Shown in pieces: positions 1 to 9,130 of a stretch of 22,720 nucleotides of DNA (positions are counted from its first letter, which is position 1; each line of letters begins with the position of its first letter). The notes beneath the pieces were generated by a model. It did no database searches, was not told the origin of the DNA, and saw nothing but the letters and a program-made list of their open reading frames with translations. Position numbers and translations under genes: made by a program. The stretch comes from an uncultured Peptostreptococcus sp. (GTDB taxonomy: Bacteria > Bacillota > Clostridia > Peptostreptococcales > Peptostreptococcaceae), in NCBI GenBank assembly GCA_900759325.1, contig CAAEUW010000017.1:1-22720 (forward strand), read 5' to 3'.

Positions 1-1077
1 AAAACGGCAAGAGAATATATTTACTGGGTTAAAAAGAGCATGGGAGCAATTACAATTCCAATGGGACTCATTGACATATTTATGGAAATTGGAGTGGTAA
101 TTGTCATGATTTTGGGAAGTATCTTTCTTTATCAGGAGAATATTACAACGCCTAATTTTATCCTTGCAATTATTTTATCATCTGCGTTTACAGCATCCAT
201 AAGCAAGACAGCCACTCTACAACATTTTTCTATTGTATTTAAGGAGGCATTAAAGGCGATTGGAAAAGTTTTAACAGTTCCACTTCCAAACAAAAAGATA
301 GAACAAGGTTTAGAATTTGGAAACATAGAATTTAAAGATGTGAATTTTGCATACGGAAAAGATGGATTTGAGCTTAAAAATATCAATTTGACTTTTAAGA
401 AAAATAGTTTGAATGCCTTTGTAGGAGCAAGTGGTTGTGGGAAAAGTACTGTATCTAATTTGCTTATGGGATTTTGGGATGCTGACAGCGGACGAATAGA
501 AATAAATGGGAAAGATATAAAGGATTACAGTCAGGAAAATATTTCAAATCTTATTGGAAGTGTTGGGCAGGAGGTCATCCTTTTCGACTTGAGTATTTTT
601 GACAATATTGCAATCGGGAAACTTAATGCGACAAAAGAAGAAGTTATAGAAGCTGCCAAAAAAGCAAGGTGCCATGATTTTATTTCTGCTTTACCAAATG
701 GATATGAAACACGAGTAGGTGAAATGGGAGTTAAGTTATCCGGTGGAGAAAAACAAAGAATCTCTATTGCAAGAATGATACTGAAAAATGCACCGATTTT
801 AATATTAGATGAGGCAATGGCAGCTGTTGATAGTGAAAATGAAAGACTAATCGGTGAAGCGATTGATGATTTAAGTAAGGATAAAACCATCATTACAATT
901 GCTCATCATCTAAATACGATTAGAGATTCAGACCAAATTATAGTTATGGATAAGGGTGTTGTTCTTGATGCAGGAAGCCATGAAGAGTTGATGAAAAGAT
1001 GTGATTTTTATAAGGATATGGTTGATGCACAGAACAAAGTTGATAGATGGAATTTGAAAGATAATAGTCTTTCATGA
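1..1077 (+). CDS. ABC half-transporter, exporter fold (TMD-NBD), 5'-truncated by window edge
   Basis: The reading frame is open from base 1, so the ATG at 40 is internal and the true start lies upstream of the window. What remains is the last membrane helices followed by a complete ATP-binding domain: Walker A GASGCGKST (around nt 426-452), Q-loop, signature LSGGEKQR (around nt 737), Walker B ILILDEAMA (around nt 796) and an H-loop histidine in AHHLNTI. This is an ABCB-type half-transporter. A second half-transporter starts 46 bp downstream, so the two probably form a heterodimer. Paired half-transporters of this fold beside ECF genes resemble siderophore-type importers (IrtAB/YbtPQ-like) as well as drug exporters; the substrate cannot be read from the sequence. 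The NBD is intact, including the catalytic glutamate after the Walker B aspartate. Confidence 0.9.
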   Translation, partial: KTAREYIYWVKKSMGAITIPMGLIDIFMEIGVVIVMILGSIFLYQENITTPNFILAIILSSAFTASISKTATLQHFSIVFKEALKAIGKVLTVPLPNKKIEQGLEFGNIEFKDVNFAYGKDGFELKNINLTFKKNSLNAFVGASGCGKSTVSNLLMGFWDADSGRIEINGKDIKDYSQENISNLIGSVGQEVILFDLSIFDNIAIGKLNATKEEVIEAAKKARCHDFISALPNGYETRVGEMGVKLSGGEKQRISIARMILKNAPILILDEAMAAVDSENERLIGEAIDDLSKDKTIITIAHHLNTIRDSDQIIVMDKGVVLDAGSHEELMKRCDFYKDMVDAQNKVDRWNLKDNSLS

Positions 1078-1123
1078 GCAAGGAACTGAGTGGATTGCGA
1101 GTGTACGGAGGTGGTAACAGAAA

Positions 1124-2833
1124 ATGTTTAGAGAAGTGTTAAAACTACTTACAAAAATCGGCAAGAGAGATTTGATTATATCAAGTGTATTCTTTGCCCT
1201 TTATGGACTAAGCTCCATAGCCATGATTGTTATCGTATTTTCTATACTGTTTCAGATATTTGATGGGACGAGTTTAGATATGCTTTATAAAAATTTTATC
1301 GAGATTGGATTACTGGTAGTCTTCAAAGGTATTTGTAATATGGTCGCAGATATGAAAAAGCATAGTGCAGGTTTTGATATTGTTCAGCAAATAAGAGAAC
1401 GCATGATTATCAAATTAAAGAAATTCAGCTTGGGATTTTATACCAATGAAAGACTGGGAGAGATCAATACAATTTTACACAAAGATGTTGATAATATGTC
1501 CCTTGTTGTAGGACACATGTGGTCGAGAATGTTTGGTGATTTTTTGATAGGTGCAGTCGTATTTATTGGTCTTGCAAGTATTGATTTCAAACTTTCTATT
1601 ATTATGGCTGTACCTGTTCCAATTGCACTTATCTTTCTATATCTGACAATTAAGCAATCTAAAAAAATAGAAAATCAGAACAACTCAAGCCTTCTTGATA
1701 TGGTTAGCTTATTTGTTGAATATGTTAGAGGAATACCTGTATTAAAGAGTTTTTCAAACAATAAGAGCTTGGATAATAAGCTTATGAATAAGACAAAAAA
1801 GTTTGGAGAAACAAGCAAGGTAGCTTCAAGATTCAAGGCAAAACAGCTATCTATATTTGGGTTTTTACTGGATATTGGATATTTGGTTCTTTTAATTGCA
1901 GGAACAATATTTGTTGTAAAGGGAAGTATTGATGTACTTAATTTTATTATCTTTGCGGTAATTTCAAAAGAGTTTTATAAGCCGTTCGCTTCTATGGAAC
2001 AATACTATATGTACTATGTTTCGGCGATAGATAGTTACGAAAGACTTTCAAGAATTTTATATGCAGATGTAATCCCGGATAAAGTGAATGGAATTGTTCC
2101 GAAAGATAATGATATAGCTTTTGAAAACATTGATTTTTCCTATGAAAAAGATGAATTCAAAATGGAAAATTTAAGTTTTGATATTGATGAAAAAACAATG
2201 ACTGCACTGGTTGGAGAATCAGGTAGTGGCAAGACGACTATAACTAACCTATTATTAAGATTTTATGATGTGCAGCAAGGGAAAATTACACTTGGCGGTG
2301 TGGATATTAGAGATATTCCTTATGATGAACTTTTGGATCGTATCAGCATTGTCATGCAGAATGTTCAACTGTTTGATAACACGATTGAAGAAAATATCAG
2401 AGTAGGTAAAAAAGGAGCTACAAAAGAGGAAATCATTAAAGCTGCAAAGAAGGCAAGGATACATGATTTCATTATGAGTTTACCAAAATGCTATAAAACT
2501 GATATTGGAGAAAATGGTGGGATTCTTTCAGGTGGACAGAGACAAAGAATATCTATTGCAAGAGCCTTTCTAAAGGATGCACCTATTTTAATTCTTGATG
2601 AAATGACAAGTAATGTTGATCCTGTAAATGAATCTTTGATACAAGATGCCATTACAGAACTTGCAGAGAATAGAACTGTACTTGTAGTGGCTCATCACTT
2701 AAAAACAATTCAAAAAGCTGACCAAATTCTCGTATTCCAAAAAGGCAATTTACTTGAAAAAGGAAAGCATGGGGAACTTCTTGAGAAAGATGGTTACTAC
2801 ACAAAATTATGGAAAGCTCAATATGAGGTGTAA
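1124..2833 (+). CDS. ABC half-transporter, exporter fold (TMD-NBD), second of a pair
   Basis: A complete 569-aa half-transporter of normal family length. About six membrane helices occupy residues 15-300. The ATP-binding domain begins near residue 320, with Walker A GESGSGKTT (about 363-371), signature LSGGQRQR (about 468), Walker B ILILDEMTS (about 490) and H-loop AHHLKTI. A GGAGGTGG Shine-Dalgarno-like sequence lies upstream of the ATG, at slightly long spacing. Its NBD closely parallels that of the upstream gene (for example the shared AAKKAR..HDFI segment), as expected of a paralogous pair forming a heterodimer in the cytoplasmic membrane. The stop codon is followed after 2 bp by the ECF ATPase, so the five transporter genes are probably co-transcribed. 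Whether the pair exports a compound or works as an exporter-fold importer cannot be decided here. Confidence 0.9.
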   Translation: MFREVLKLLTKIGKRDLIISSVFFALYGLSSIAMIVIVFSILFQIFDGTSLDMLYKNFIEIGLLVVFKGICNMVADMKKHSAGFDIVQQIRERMIIKLKKFSLGFYTNERLGEINTILHKDVDNMSLVVGHMWSRMFGDFLIGAVVFIGLASIDFKLSIIMAVPVPIALIFLYLTIKQSKKIENQNNSSLLDMVSLFVEYVRGIPVLKSFSNNKSLDNKLMNKTKKFGETSKVASRFKAKQLSIFGFLLDIGYLVLLIAGTIFVVKGSIDVLNFIIFAVISKEFYKPFASMEQYYMYYVSAIDSYERLSRILYADVIPDKVNGIVPKDNDIAFENIDFSYEKDEFKMENLSFDIDEKTMTALVGESGSGKTTITNLLLRFYDVQQGKITLGGVDIRDIPYDELLDRISIVMQNVQLFDNTIEENIRVGKKGATKEEIIKAAKKARIHDFIMSLPKCYKTDIGENGGILSGGQRQRISIARAFLKDAPILILDEMTSNVDPVNESLIQDAITELAENRTVLVVAHHLKTIQKADQILVFQKGNLLEKGKHGELLEKDGYYTKLWKAQYEV

Positions 2834-2835
2834 CC

Positions 2836-4353
2836 ATGATTTTGTTAAAAGATGTTTCTTATGAATGGGAAGATGGGCGAACTGTTTTGAAAAATATCAA
2901 TCTTGAAATTAAAAAAGGTGAATTTGTTTTAATTTCAGGGAAAAGTGGAAGTGGTAAAAGCACTCTTGGAAGTGTAATGAATGGTCTTATTCCACATTAT
3001 TACAAAGGCAAAATGAAAGGAGAAGCCTTTGCGTCCGGAAAAGATATAAGCAAATTATTACTTCATGAAGTAGGGCATATTGTAGGGACTGTATTTCAAG
3101 ATCCACGAAGTCAGTTTTTTACGACAACGACAGATGAAGAAATAGCTTTTGGGCTTCAAACTATCTGCAAATCAAGAGATGAAATCAAACAGATAGTAGA
3201 AGAAGTATATGCAGAACTGGATATTGAGGAACTGAAAGGAAAATCTGTTTTTGAATTATCAAGCGGACAGAAACAAAAGATAGCTATTGCAAGCATCTAT
3301 GCAATGAATCCGATAGTTTTAATTTTAGATGAGCCTTCAGCAAATTTGGATATGAAAGCAACATTTGACCTATTTTTAATTTTGGAGAAATTAAAGAAAA
3401 AAGGAACAACGGTTGTTCTAATTGAACATCGTTTGTACTATGTAAAGTCTTTATTTGACCGTTTTCTTTTGATGAAAGATGGAGAAATTGCACAGGATTT
3501 GAGTCGGGGAGAAGTTATCCATCTTGAAGGGGAGTTTTGGGATGAAAATGGACTAAGAACCCTTGAATTAGAAGAATACAGGATAAGTGAGAAGAAAGAT
3601 TCATATCAATTAAACGATGAAAGTATTAGTGGAAAAGGCTTGAAATTTTGCTATCCGAATGTAGCTAAGGATGGAAAGAAGCAAAAACAGTACATTTTAA
3701 ATCATCTTGATTTCAACATTGAGTACGGAAAAGCCATTGGTCTTATCGGCTTAAATGGTACCGGAAAAACTACTTTTGCAAGAGTGCTTTCTGGACTTGA
3801 GAAGATAGAAGAGGGAAAAATATGGGCGAGGAAAGATAAGTCGCTTAATCATAAAGATTTAATGGATATGTCATATTTTGTCTTTCAAGATTCAGACTAT
3901 CAGTTGTTTTCGGAAAGTGTACTTGATGAAATGCTACTTGGTATTTCAAGTAAAGATAAAAAAGAAAATACTCAAAAGGCAAAGTCTATTTTGAGTGTAC
4001 TTGGCTTAGACAAATACATTGATAAGCATCCGTTTGCTTTATCAAGAGGAGAAAAACAAAGATTGACAATAGCTTGTGGAATGATGAAACAGGCAAAGAT
4101 TTTCATCTATGATGAACCAACATCAGGTTGTGATAAAGACTCAATGCTTTCCGTCGCAAAACTGATTGAAGAACAATTGAAAATTGGGACAACAGTTTTG
4201 GTAATAAGTCATGATTTTGAGTTTTTAGCAAACATAGTGAGCAAGCTATGGGTAATGGGAGATGGAAAAATAGAAAGTGTTTTAGATATGAGTGAAAGTA
4301 ATAAATTTCTCATATTAGACAAGATGAGAGGAGGTAGAGAGCTTGGCAGATAG
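2836..4353 (+). CDS. Energy-coupling factor ATPase, two fused ABC domains (EcfA/EcfA')
   Basis: A 505-aa protein with two ATP-binding domains in tandem and no membrane segment. NBD1 has Walker A GKSGSGKST (about 35-43), signature LSSGQKQK (about 143) and Walker B VLILDEPSANLD. NBD2 has Walker A GLNGTGKTT (about 306-314), signature LSRGEKQR and Walker B IFIYDEPTSGCD. This is the fused form of the two ATPases of an ECF vitamin/metal transporter; in most Firmicutes they are separate proteins. It would power the T and S subunits encoded immediately downstream. The start is 2 bp after the previous stop and its ribosome site (GAGGTG) lies inside the end of the preceding gene, indicating translational coupling. 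The 3' end overlaps the next gene by 11 bp. Confidence 0.9.
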   Translation: MILLKDVSYEWEDGRTVLKNINLEIKKGEFVLISGKSGSGKSTLGSVMNGLIPHYYKGKMKGEAFASGKDISKLLLHEVGHIVGTVFQDPRSQFFTTTTDEEIAFGLQTICKSRDEIKQIVEEVYAELDIEELKGKSVFELSSGQKQKIAIASIYAMNPIVLILDEPSANLDMKATFDLFLILEKLKKKGTTVVLIEHRLYYVKSLFDRFLLMKDGEIAQDLSRGEVIHLEGEFWDENGLRTLELEEYRISEKKDSYQLNDESISGKGLKFCYPNVAKDGKKQKQYILNHLDFNIEYGKAIGLIGLNGTGKTTFARVLSGLEKIEEGKIWARKDKSLNHKDLMDMSYFVFQDSDYQLFSESVLDEMLLGISSKDKKENTQKAKSILSVLGLDKYIDKHPFALSRGEKQRLTIACGMMKQAKIFIYDEPTSGCDKDSMLSVAKLIEEQLKIGTTVLVISHDFEFLANIVSKLWVMGDGKIESVLDMSESNKFLILDKMRGGRELGR

Positions 4354-5047
4354 AAAAACTATAGATCCGAGAATAAAACTTACTCTACTTCCAATTGTTG
4401 GATTTACGAGCTTTTTTATAAGCGATACAGTTCTACTTTTTGTACTAATTGTTTTTGCCTTTTTTCTATATTTATATAGCGGGATGTGGAAAAGAGCGTT
4501 ACGCTTTATCTTGTTTTTTGTACTTTTATACTGCATAGAGTTAGGGCTTGGAAAGTTTTGTGAAGCAAGCATCGTATTTGCAATATATATGTTTATTTAC
4601 TTTGCATCAAGAATGACCCTAATCGCTATGTTTGGTGGATATATAACAAAGACTACAAGTGTAAGTGAAATGCTGGAAGCGTTAAATAGAATGAAAGTAC
4701 CAAGAAGCATTGGTATACCTTTTAGTGTTTTGCTTAGGTTTGTACCAACTATAAAAATAGAACTCAAGGCATTAAAAGAGAATATGAAGATTCGAGGAAT
4801 TGTAACAAGCAGATTTTTCCCATTGCTACATCCAATTAAACACATTGAATATACGCTTGTTCCGCTTTTAATGAGAATGATTAAGATTTCAGATGAACTG
4901 TCAGCTTCAGCACTTATTAGAGGACTTGATAGTGATGAGAAGAGGGTAATATTAACAGAATTGCGGTTTAGAAAAACAGACTTAATGATTGGACTATTAG
5001 GAGCTTTGATGATTGCTCTTGTGATAGTAATACAGAAAATTTATTAG
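4343..5047 (+). CDS. ECF transporter transmembrane subunit (EcfT/CbiQ family)
   Basis: A 234-aa membrane protein with several hydrophobic segments (about 13-45, 51-70, 76-100 and a C-terminal helix at 212-231). Between them lie the two cytoplasmic coupling helices with Arg-Gly motifs (KIRGI near 150 and LIRGL near 192) that contact the ATPase pair in EcfT proteins. The start is a TTG, chosen because a near-perfect Shine-Dalgarno (AGAGGAGG, 4327-4334) sits 8 nt upstream and the protein then begins with a sensible leader; the gene overlaps the ECF ATPase by 11 bp. It would link the fused ATPase to the S component encoded next. The non-ATG start and overlap suggest its amount is coupled to ATPase translation. 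Confidence 0.87.
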   Translation: MADRKTIDPRIKLTLLPIVGFTSFFISDTVLLFVLIVFAFFLYLYSGMWKRALRFILFFVLLYCIELGLGKFCEASIVFAIYMFIYFASRMTLIAMFGGYITKTTSVSEMLEALNRMKVPRSIGIPFSVLLRFVPTIKIELKALKENMKIRGIVTSRFFPLLHPIKHIEYTLVPLLMRMIKISDELSASALIRGLDSDEKRVILTELRFRKTDLMIGLLGALMIALVIVIQKIY

Positions 5048-5057
5048 GAGGACTTTT

Positions 5058-5642
5058 ATGAAAAACAAATTGAATGGTCGTGATTTTATTACAATCGGAA
5101 TCTTTAATGCAATTGGAATTGTCATATACATGGCGGCCAGCTTTGCTATGGCAACAACAGTTATTGGAGGATTTATTGCTTCAGGAGTTAGCTTTATGGT
5201 AGCTGCTACCGTTTATATTCTTATGGCTGTAAAAATTAAAAAGAAGGGTGTATTTACAATATCAGGAACGCTTCTTGGTTTAATTGCGTTGTCAGGAGGA
5301 CATTTACCTCATGCAGTCTTTGCTGTAATCGGTGGAATTATATGTGATTTGATTATAGGAAATTATGAGAGCAAGGGACGAATGATTATTGGATATGGGA
5401 CATTTGCATTAGCAGATTTTTTAGGAACAGTAATTCCTGTAATTTTATTCGGAACAGCTTCTTTTGTGGAAAGAGCATCAAAATGGAAAATGAGCGAAGC
5501 ACAAATAAATGAAGCATTATCTTATTTCAAAGTTTCGTGGGCAGTAGGATTTGGCTTGATAACTTTTGTTCTTGCTTGCATAGGAGCATTTGTTGCAATA
5601 AAGATACTTAAAAAACATTTTAAAAAAGCAGGAGTGATTTAA
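5058..5642 (+). CDS. ECF transporter substrate-binding (S) component, MptD/trep_Strep-like
   Basis: A 194-aa, very hydrophobic protein with about five to six predicted membrane helices (near 12-32, 35-57, 66-85, 88-100, 115-133 and 158-182), following the EcfT gene by 10 bp. Small size, all-helical membrane character and position after EcfA-EcfT identify it as the substrate-binding S subunit. The sequence resembles what databases call the MptD-family putative ECF S component; this assignment is from memory of the family. The substrate is unknown. The association with two exporter-fold half-transporters is a recurrent gene set in Firmicutes and suggests a joint job, perhaps metal-chelate or cofactor traffic, but that is inference. 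GGAGG lies just before the ATG. Confidence 0.78.
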   Translation: MKNKLNGRDFITIGIFNAIGIVIYMAASFAMATTVIGGFIASGVSFMVAATVYILMAVKIKKKGVFTISGTLLGLIALSGGHLPHAVFAVIGGIICDLIIGNYESKGRMIIGYGTFALADFLGTVIPVILFGTASFVERASKWKMSEAQINEALSYFKVSWAVGFGLITFVLACIGAFVAIKILKKHFKKAGVI

Positions 5643-5691
5643 TAATAAATTTGCTTAGGATGAAAAGCAATGGAGGGATAAGATACAAAAG

Positions 5692-5730
5692 GGCAACATC
5701 CATAGCTATAAGTTTGCTATGGATGCTGCC
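5692..5730 (-). terminator. Hairpin between the convergent ECF cassette and metH; probable terminator
   Basis: A long inverted repeat pairs GGCA (5692-5695) with TGCC (5727-5730) and CATCCATAGC (5697-5706) with GCTATGGATG (5716-5725), with a loop of nine bases. On the minus strand the stem is followed by CTTTT, so it best fits the end of the metF-metH transcript. On the plus strand no T-run follows, though the hairpin may still stop or protect the transporter mRNA. It lies in the 172-bp gap between two convergent operons, the expected place for a terminator. Confidence 0.55.
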
Positions 5731-5814
5731 GCATAATTTAATATATTTTGTTGATTTAAATTATCACCAACCTTATTTGACATAGAGTCATATAAATTTG
5801 TGACAATCCATTTT

Positions 5815-8208
5815 TTACTCTCCAAATACTTCTTTTGCATACCTTACTGATTCCATTGCATCTTTACAATACTTATCTGCACCTATCTTTTGTGCATAAT
5901 CTCTTGTAAGTACTGCTCCACCTACCATTATTTTTACATCTTGATCTGTTGTTTCTCTTATAAGGTCTATTGTTTTTTGCATATTATCAACTGTAGTGGT
6001 CATAAGAGCTGATAGCCCTACCAAGGTAATTTTTTCTTTTTTTATAGTATCCACTATAACATCATAGTCTACATCTTTACCTAAATCATACACATCATAT
6101 CCGTAGTTTTCTAATAAAACTTTTACTATATTCTTTCCTATGTCGTGTACATCGCCTTTTACAGTAGCTAATATTATTTTTTGTTTTTCTTTTGTGTTAT
6201 CTTCTAATGCTATCATTTTTTCTTTTAGTGCGTCAAATGCTCTAGCTGCTGAGTCTGCACTCATCATAAGTTGTGGTAAAAAAACAGTACCTTTTTCAAA
6301 GCCTGCTCCAACATCGTCAAGTGCCGGTATTAACTCATCATTTATTATATCAAGTGGCATTTTTTCATTTAAAAGATTTTTTGCTATATTAAAACTATCT
6401 TCCTTTAGACCTTTTTTTATAGCCTCTTTAAGAGACATATCTGCTACTTCTATTTTTTTTACAGTATCAACTTGCGAAGAATATTTTGATATATAATAAG
6501 CTGCATTGTCATCAAGCCCCGCAAGTACCATATGTGCATCATATGCTCTCATCATTGTATCAGCGCTAGGATTTATAATACCAAAATCTAATCCCGCTCT
6601 AAGTGCTGATGTAAAGAAAGTGTGATTTATAAGCTCTCTTTGTGGAAGTCCAAAGGATACATTAGATACGCCCAGGATTGTTTTTACCCCTAAATTCTCT
6701 TTTATCATTGTAAGAGCTTTTAATGTCTCATTTGCTGCGTTTTTATCAGAGCTTATAGTCATACATAGTGGATCTACCACTATATCTTTTTTATCTATAC
6801 CATATGTTTGTGCTGTTTCTACTATTTTTTTGGCTATGTCATATCTACCCTGTGCATCAGAAGGTATTCCATTGTCATCTATAGTAAGTGCAACTACTAC
6901 AGCTCCATATTTTTGCACTATAGGAAATACCTCTTTCATTATAGATTCTTTTCCATTTACAGAATTTAGCATGGCTTTACCGTTGTAGTTTCTTAGCGAT
7001 GTTTCTAGAACATCAGTTTTTGCTGAGTCTATCTGTAATGGTAATCTGCTTATTTCCTGTATTGCCCTTACAACACTTAATGACATTTCTCTTTCATCTA
7101 TTTCATTTAAGCCAGTATTTACGTCTAATATGTGTGCACCTTTTTCTTCTTGGGTTATTGCCTCTTTTAATATATATGACATATCCTTATTTATAAGTGC
7201 CTGTTTTAATATTTTTTTACCTGTAGGATTTATTCTTTCACCTATGATTTTAGGCACATCACATACAACTGTTTTTGCATATGAGCTTACAAGTGTATGA
7301 TTTTTAGGCTTTACTTGTACTACATCAATATCTTTTGTATATTCGTAAAGACTCTGTATATGTGCAGGTGTAGTACCACAACAACCACCTACAACATTTG
7401 CGCCCATTGTCACAAACTCTTGCATTATCTTACCAAATCCATCTGCTTCAAGATTAAACTTTATCTCTCCATCTATATTTTCAGGTATACCTGCATTTGG
7501 TTTTAGTATAAGTGGTGTAGATGAGTAATACAAGAATTCTTCTACTACATCTTTTATATCTCTAGGATCAAGACCACAATTCATACCTAGTGCATCTACC
7601 CTAAGTCCTTCTAATATAGATACTACAGTTTTTACATCTGCACCATTTAACAATCTCTTATCATCAGAAAAAGCTACAGTGGCTATAATAGGCAAATCAC
7701 ATACTTCTTTTGCAGCTAATATGGCCGCCTTTAGCTCATACGTATCTGACATAGTTTCTATTGCTATAATGTCTACACCATTTTGTACACCTATTTTTAT
7801 TGTCTTTTTAAAAATATTTATGGCATCTTCAAAATCTAAATCACCTATAGGCTTTAATAACTTACCAAGTGGTCCTATATCAAGAGCTACGAATTTATTA
7901 TCTTTGTTTGTGGATTTTTCTCTTGCTATCTTCGCATTTTCTACACCTTTTGCTACAACCTGTTCTATTGTGTAACTGCTATCTTCAAATTTTAATTCAT
8001 TTGCACCAAATGTATTTGTATATACTACATTTGCTCCTGAATTATAATATTCTAGGTGTATTTCTTGTATCATATCAGGATTTGTTATATTTAGTAACTC
8101 CGGTAGTTCTCCTGCTTTAAGACCTTTTTGTTGTAATACGCTACCCATACCCCCATCAAGATAGATGAGTTTTTTCCCCAACAATTCTCTAAAATTTATT
8201 TTAATCAC
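5815..8208 (-). CDS. metH: Cobalamin-dependent methionine synthase lacking the reactivation domain
   Basis: Transfers a methyl group from 5-methyl-tetrahydrofolate through cobalamin to homocysteine. Counting from the GTG at 8208 (797 aa), the order is: homocysteine-binding barrel (about 5-300) with zinc ligands Cys211 (GMNCG) and Cys276-Cys277 (GGCCGTTP); pterin-binding barrel (about 318-585, IIGERINPTG); cobalamin cap domain (about 590-670); cobalamin-binding domain with the DxHxxG motif GDVHDIG (His688 as lower axial ligand). The fourth domain of classical MetH (about 1,200 aa), which binds AdoMet for reactivation, is absent; it is a separate protein encoded just upstream. The start is uncertain: the frame is open to a TTG at 8238 with no ribosome site, GTG at 8208 is the next choice, and no ATG is available. 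Last gene of the minus-strand met operon. Confidence 0.92.
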   Translation of the reverse strand: MIKINFRELLGKKLIYLDGGMGSVLQQKGLKAGELPELLNITNPDMIQEIHLEYYNSGANVVYTNTFGANELKFEDSSYTIEQVVAKGVENAKIAREKSTNKDNKFVALDIGPLGKLLKPIGDLDFEDAINIFKKTIKIGVQNGVDIIAIETMSDTYELKAAILAAKEVCDLPIIATVAFSDDKRLLNGADVKTVVSILEGLRVDALGMNCGLDPRDIKDVVEEFLYYSSTPLILKPNAGIPENIDGEIKFNLEADGFGKIMQEFVTMGANVVGGCCGTTPAHIQSLYEYTKDIDVVQVKPKNHTLVSSYAKTVVCDVPKIIGERINPTGKKILKQALINKDMSYILKEAITQEEKGAHILDVNTGLNEIDEREMSLSVVRAIQEISRLPLQIDSAKTDVLETSLRNYNGKAMLNSVNGKESIMKEVFPIVQKYGAVVVALTIDDNGIPSDAQGRYDIAKKIVETAQTYGIDKKDIVVDPLCMTISSDKNAANETLKALTMIKENLGVKTILGVSNVSFGLPQRELINHTFFTSALRAGLDFGIINPSADTMMRAYDAHMVLAGLDDNAAYYISKYSSQVDTVKKIEVADMSLKEAIKKGLKEDSFNIAKNLLNEKMPLDIINDELIPALDDVGAGFEKGTVFLPQLMMSADSAARAFDALKEKMIALEDNTKEKQKIILATVKGDVHDIGKNIVKVLLENYGYDVYDLGKDVDYDVIVDTIKKEKITLVGLSALMTTTVDNMQKTIDLIRETTDQDVKIMVGGAVLTRDYAQKIGADKYCKDAMESVRYAKEVFGE

Positions 8209-8254
8209 ATCCTTAATTAATTTCTTATTATATAACAAAACAAGTTAAGCTTTT

Positions 8255-8908
8255 TTAATTTTCTCTAAATTCACAATTACTAGAATTACAACTACTACAT
8301 TTATTTTTTGCTCTGAAATCTGTATTGGTAATTCCTATTATAGCTGTCACACTTTTCGTAGGTGCAAGCATACCACCGTTTGTAAGACTTAGACCTATTT
8401 TTTTAGGTGTATCTAATAATCTTATAAAATCCTTTTGATATGATATGTCAAGATCACCATAACCAGGAGAAAATCTTGGTTTTAGATATATTTTATCATT
8501 AGAGCTAGACACCACATCTTTTTCTATTTCATCTATTATTTTTTCCAAATATTCTGCAGCTATAGCTTGTACAAATACCATGGATGTGCTATCTAAAGAT
8601 GAGTATCTTCTTATAAGCGCATCTATTTCATTTCCTAATGTTACTGCCAATATTATAACTTTGTGACAAGTGTCAAGATTTTTTGCAAGAGACTTGCTCT
8701 CAAATACTACATTTGAAAATTCTATTTTATTTTCATCTACCTTAACATCAAAAACATCATATACATATTTTACCCTTGCCTTTTTTTTAACTTCGTCTAT
8801 CAAGACATCTATTTTTTCTTCTAGCTCTTCTATTATTTTAAACTTTTCTTTGTATCCTGAATATCTGCGTACTTCGCTTTTATCCAAAACTATATTTTCT
8901 ATATCCAT
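8255..8908 (-). CDS. Stand-alone MetH reactivation (AdoMet-binding) domain protein
   Basis: A 217-aa soluble protein matching the vitamin-B12-dependent methionine synthase activation domain, known as a separate protein in Thermotoga (TM0269) and many clostridia. The diagnostic sequence is RFSPGYGD (about 146-153), the R-x-x-PGYG motif that binds AdoMet against the cobalamin. The N-terminal third is helical and charged. The tail holds CSSC-x4-C, a small cysteine cluster often seen in the clostridial stand-alone forms, function unknown. It would reductively remethylate inactive cob(II)alamin on the three-domain MetH encoded 46 bp downstream in the same direction. Start at ATG 8908, with AAAGGTGAT as ribosome site. 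Confidence 0.87.
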   Translation of the reverse strand: MDIENIVLDKSEVRRYSGYKEKFKIIEELEEKIDVLIDEVKKKARVKYVYDVFDVKVDENKIEFSNVVFESKSLAKNLDTCHKVIILAVTLGNEIDALIRRYSSLDSTSMVFVQAIAAEYLEKIIDEIEKDVVSSSNDKIYLKPRFSPGYGDLDISYQKDFIRLLDTPKKIGLSLTNGGMLAPTKSVTAIIGITNTDFRAKNKCSSCNSSNCEFREN

Positions 8909-9017
8909 AAAATCACCTTTACAATCTCTATAATAAACAAAATCAAATACATGTTATAATTTATATCATATACTGAAACTTCAAATATATTGTATATGTA
9001 TATACTAAATTATGATA

Positions 9018-9130
9018 TTAAAACTTATTATTTACTATATGCGACATATTTTGCATTATCTGTTTTGCTACACTCGCATTATTCATAGTATATATGTGTA
9101 TATTATTTACACCATTTGATATAAGATCTA
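9018..9130 (-). pseudogene. metF: Displaced C-terminal segment of metF in the -1 frame
   Basis: Reading the minus strand one frame back from the metF stop gives an uninterrupted run of about 37 codons, starting Q-I-I-D-L-I-S-N-G and containing NNIHIYTMNN, before TAA at 9018-9020. This is the conserved final stretch of MTHFR proteins (family pattern: ...LIANGVxGIHxYTMN...). It has no start codon of its own. The join falls at or just before the GCA-ATC-AAA-TAA codons; no classical slippery heptamer is evident, so a single-base deletion or a sequencing error is more likely than programmed frameshifting. Confidence 0.8.

Noticed and set aside
531..893. 120-codon minus-strand open frame inside the first ABC gene
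   Set aside because: Antisense to the conserved ATP-binding domain; composition-driven shadow.
6140..6496. 118-codon plus-strand open frame inside metH
   Set aside because: Antisense to the cobalamin-binding part of metH; serine/phenylalanine-rich shadow without start signals.
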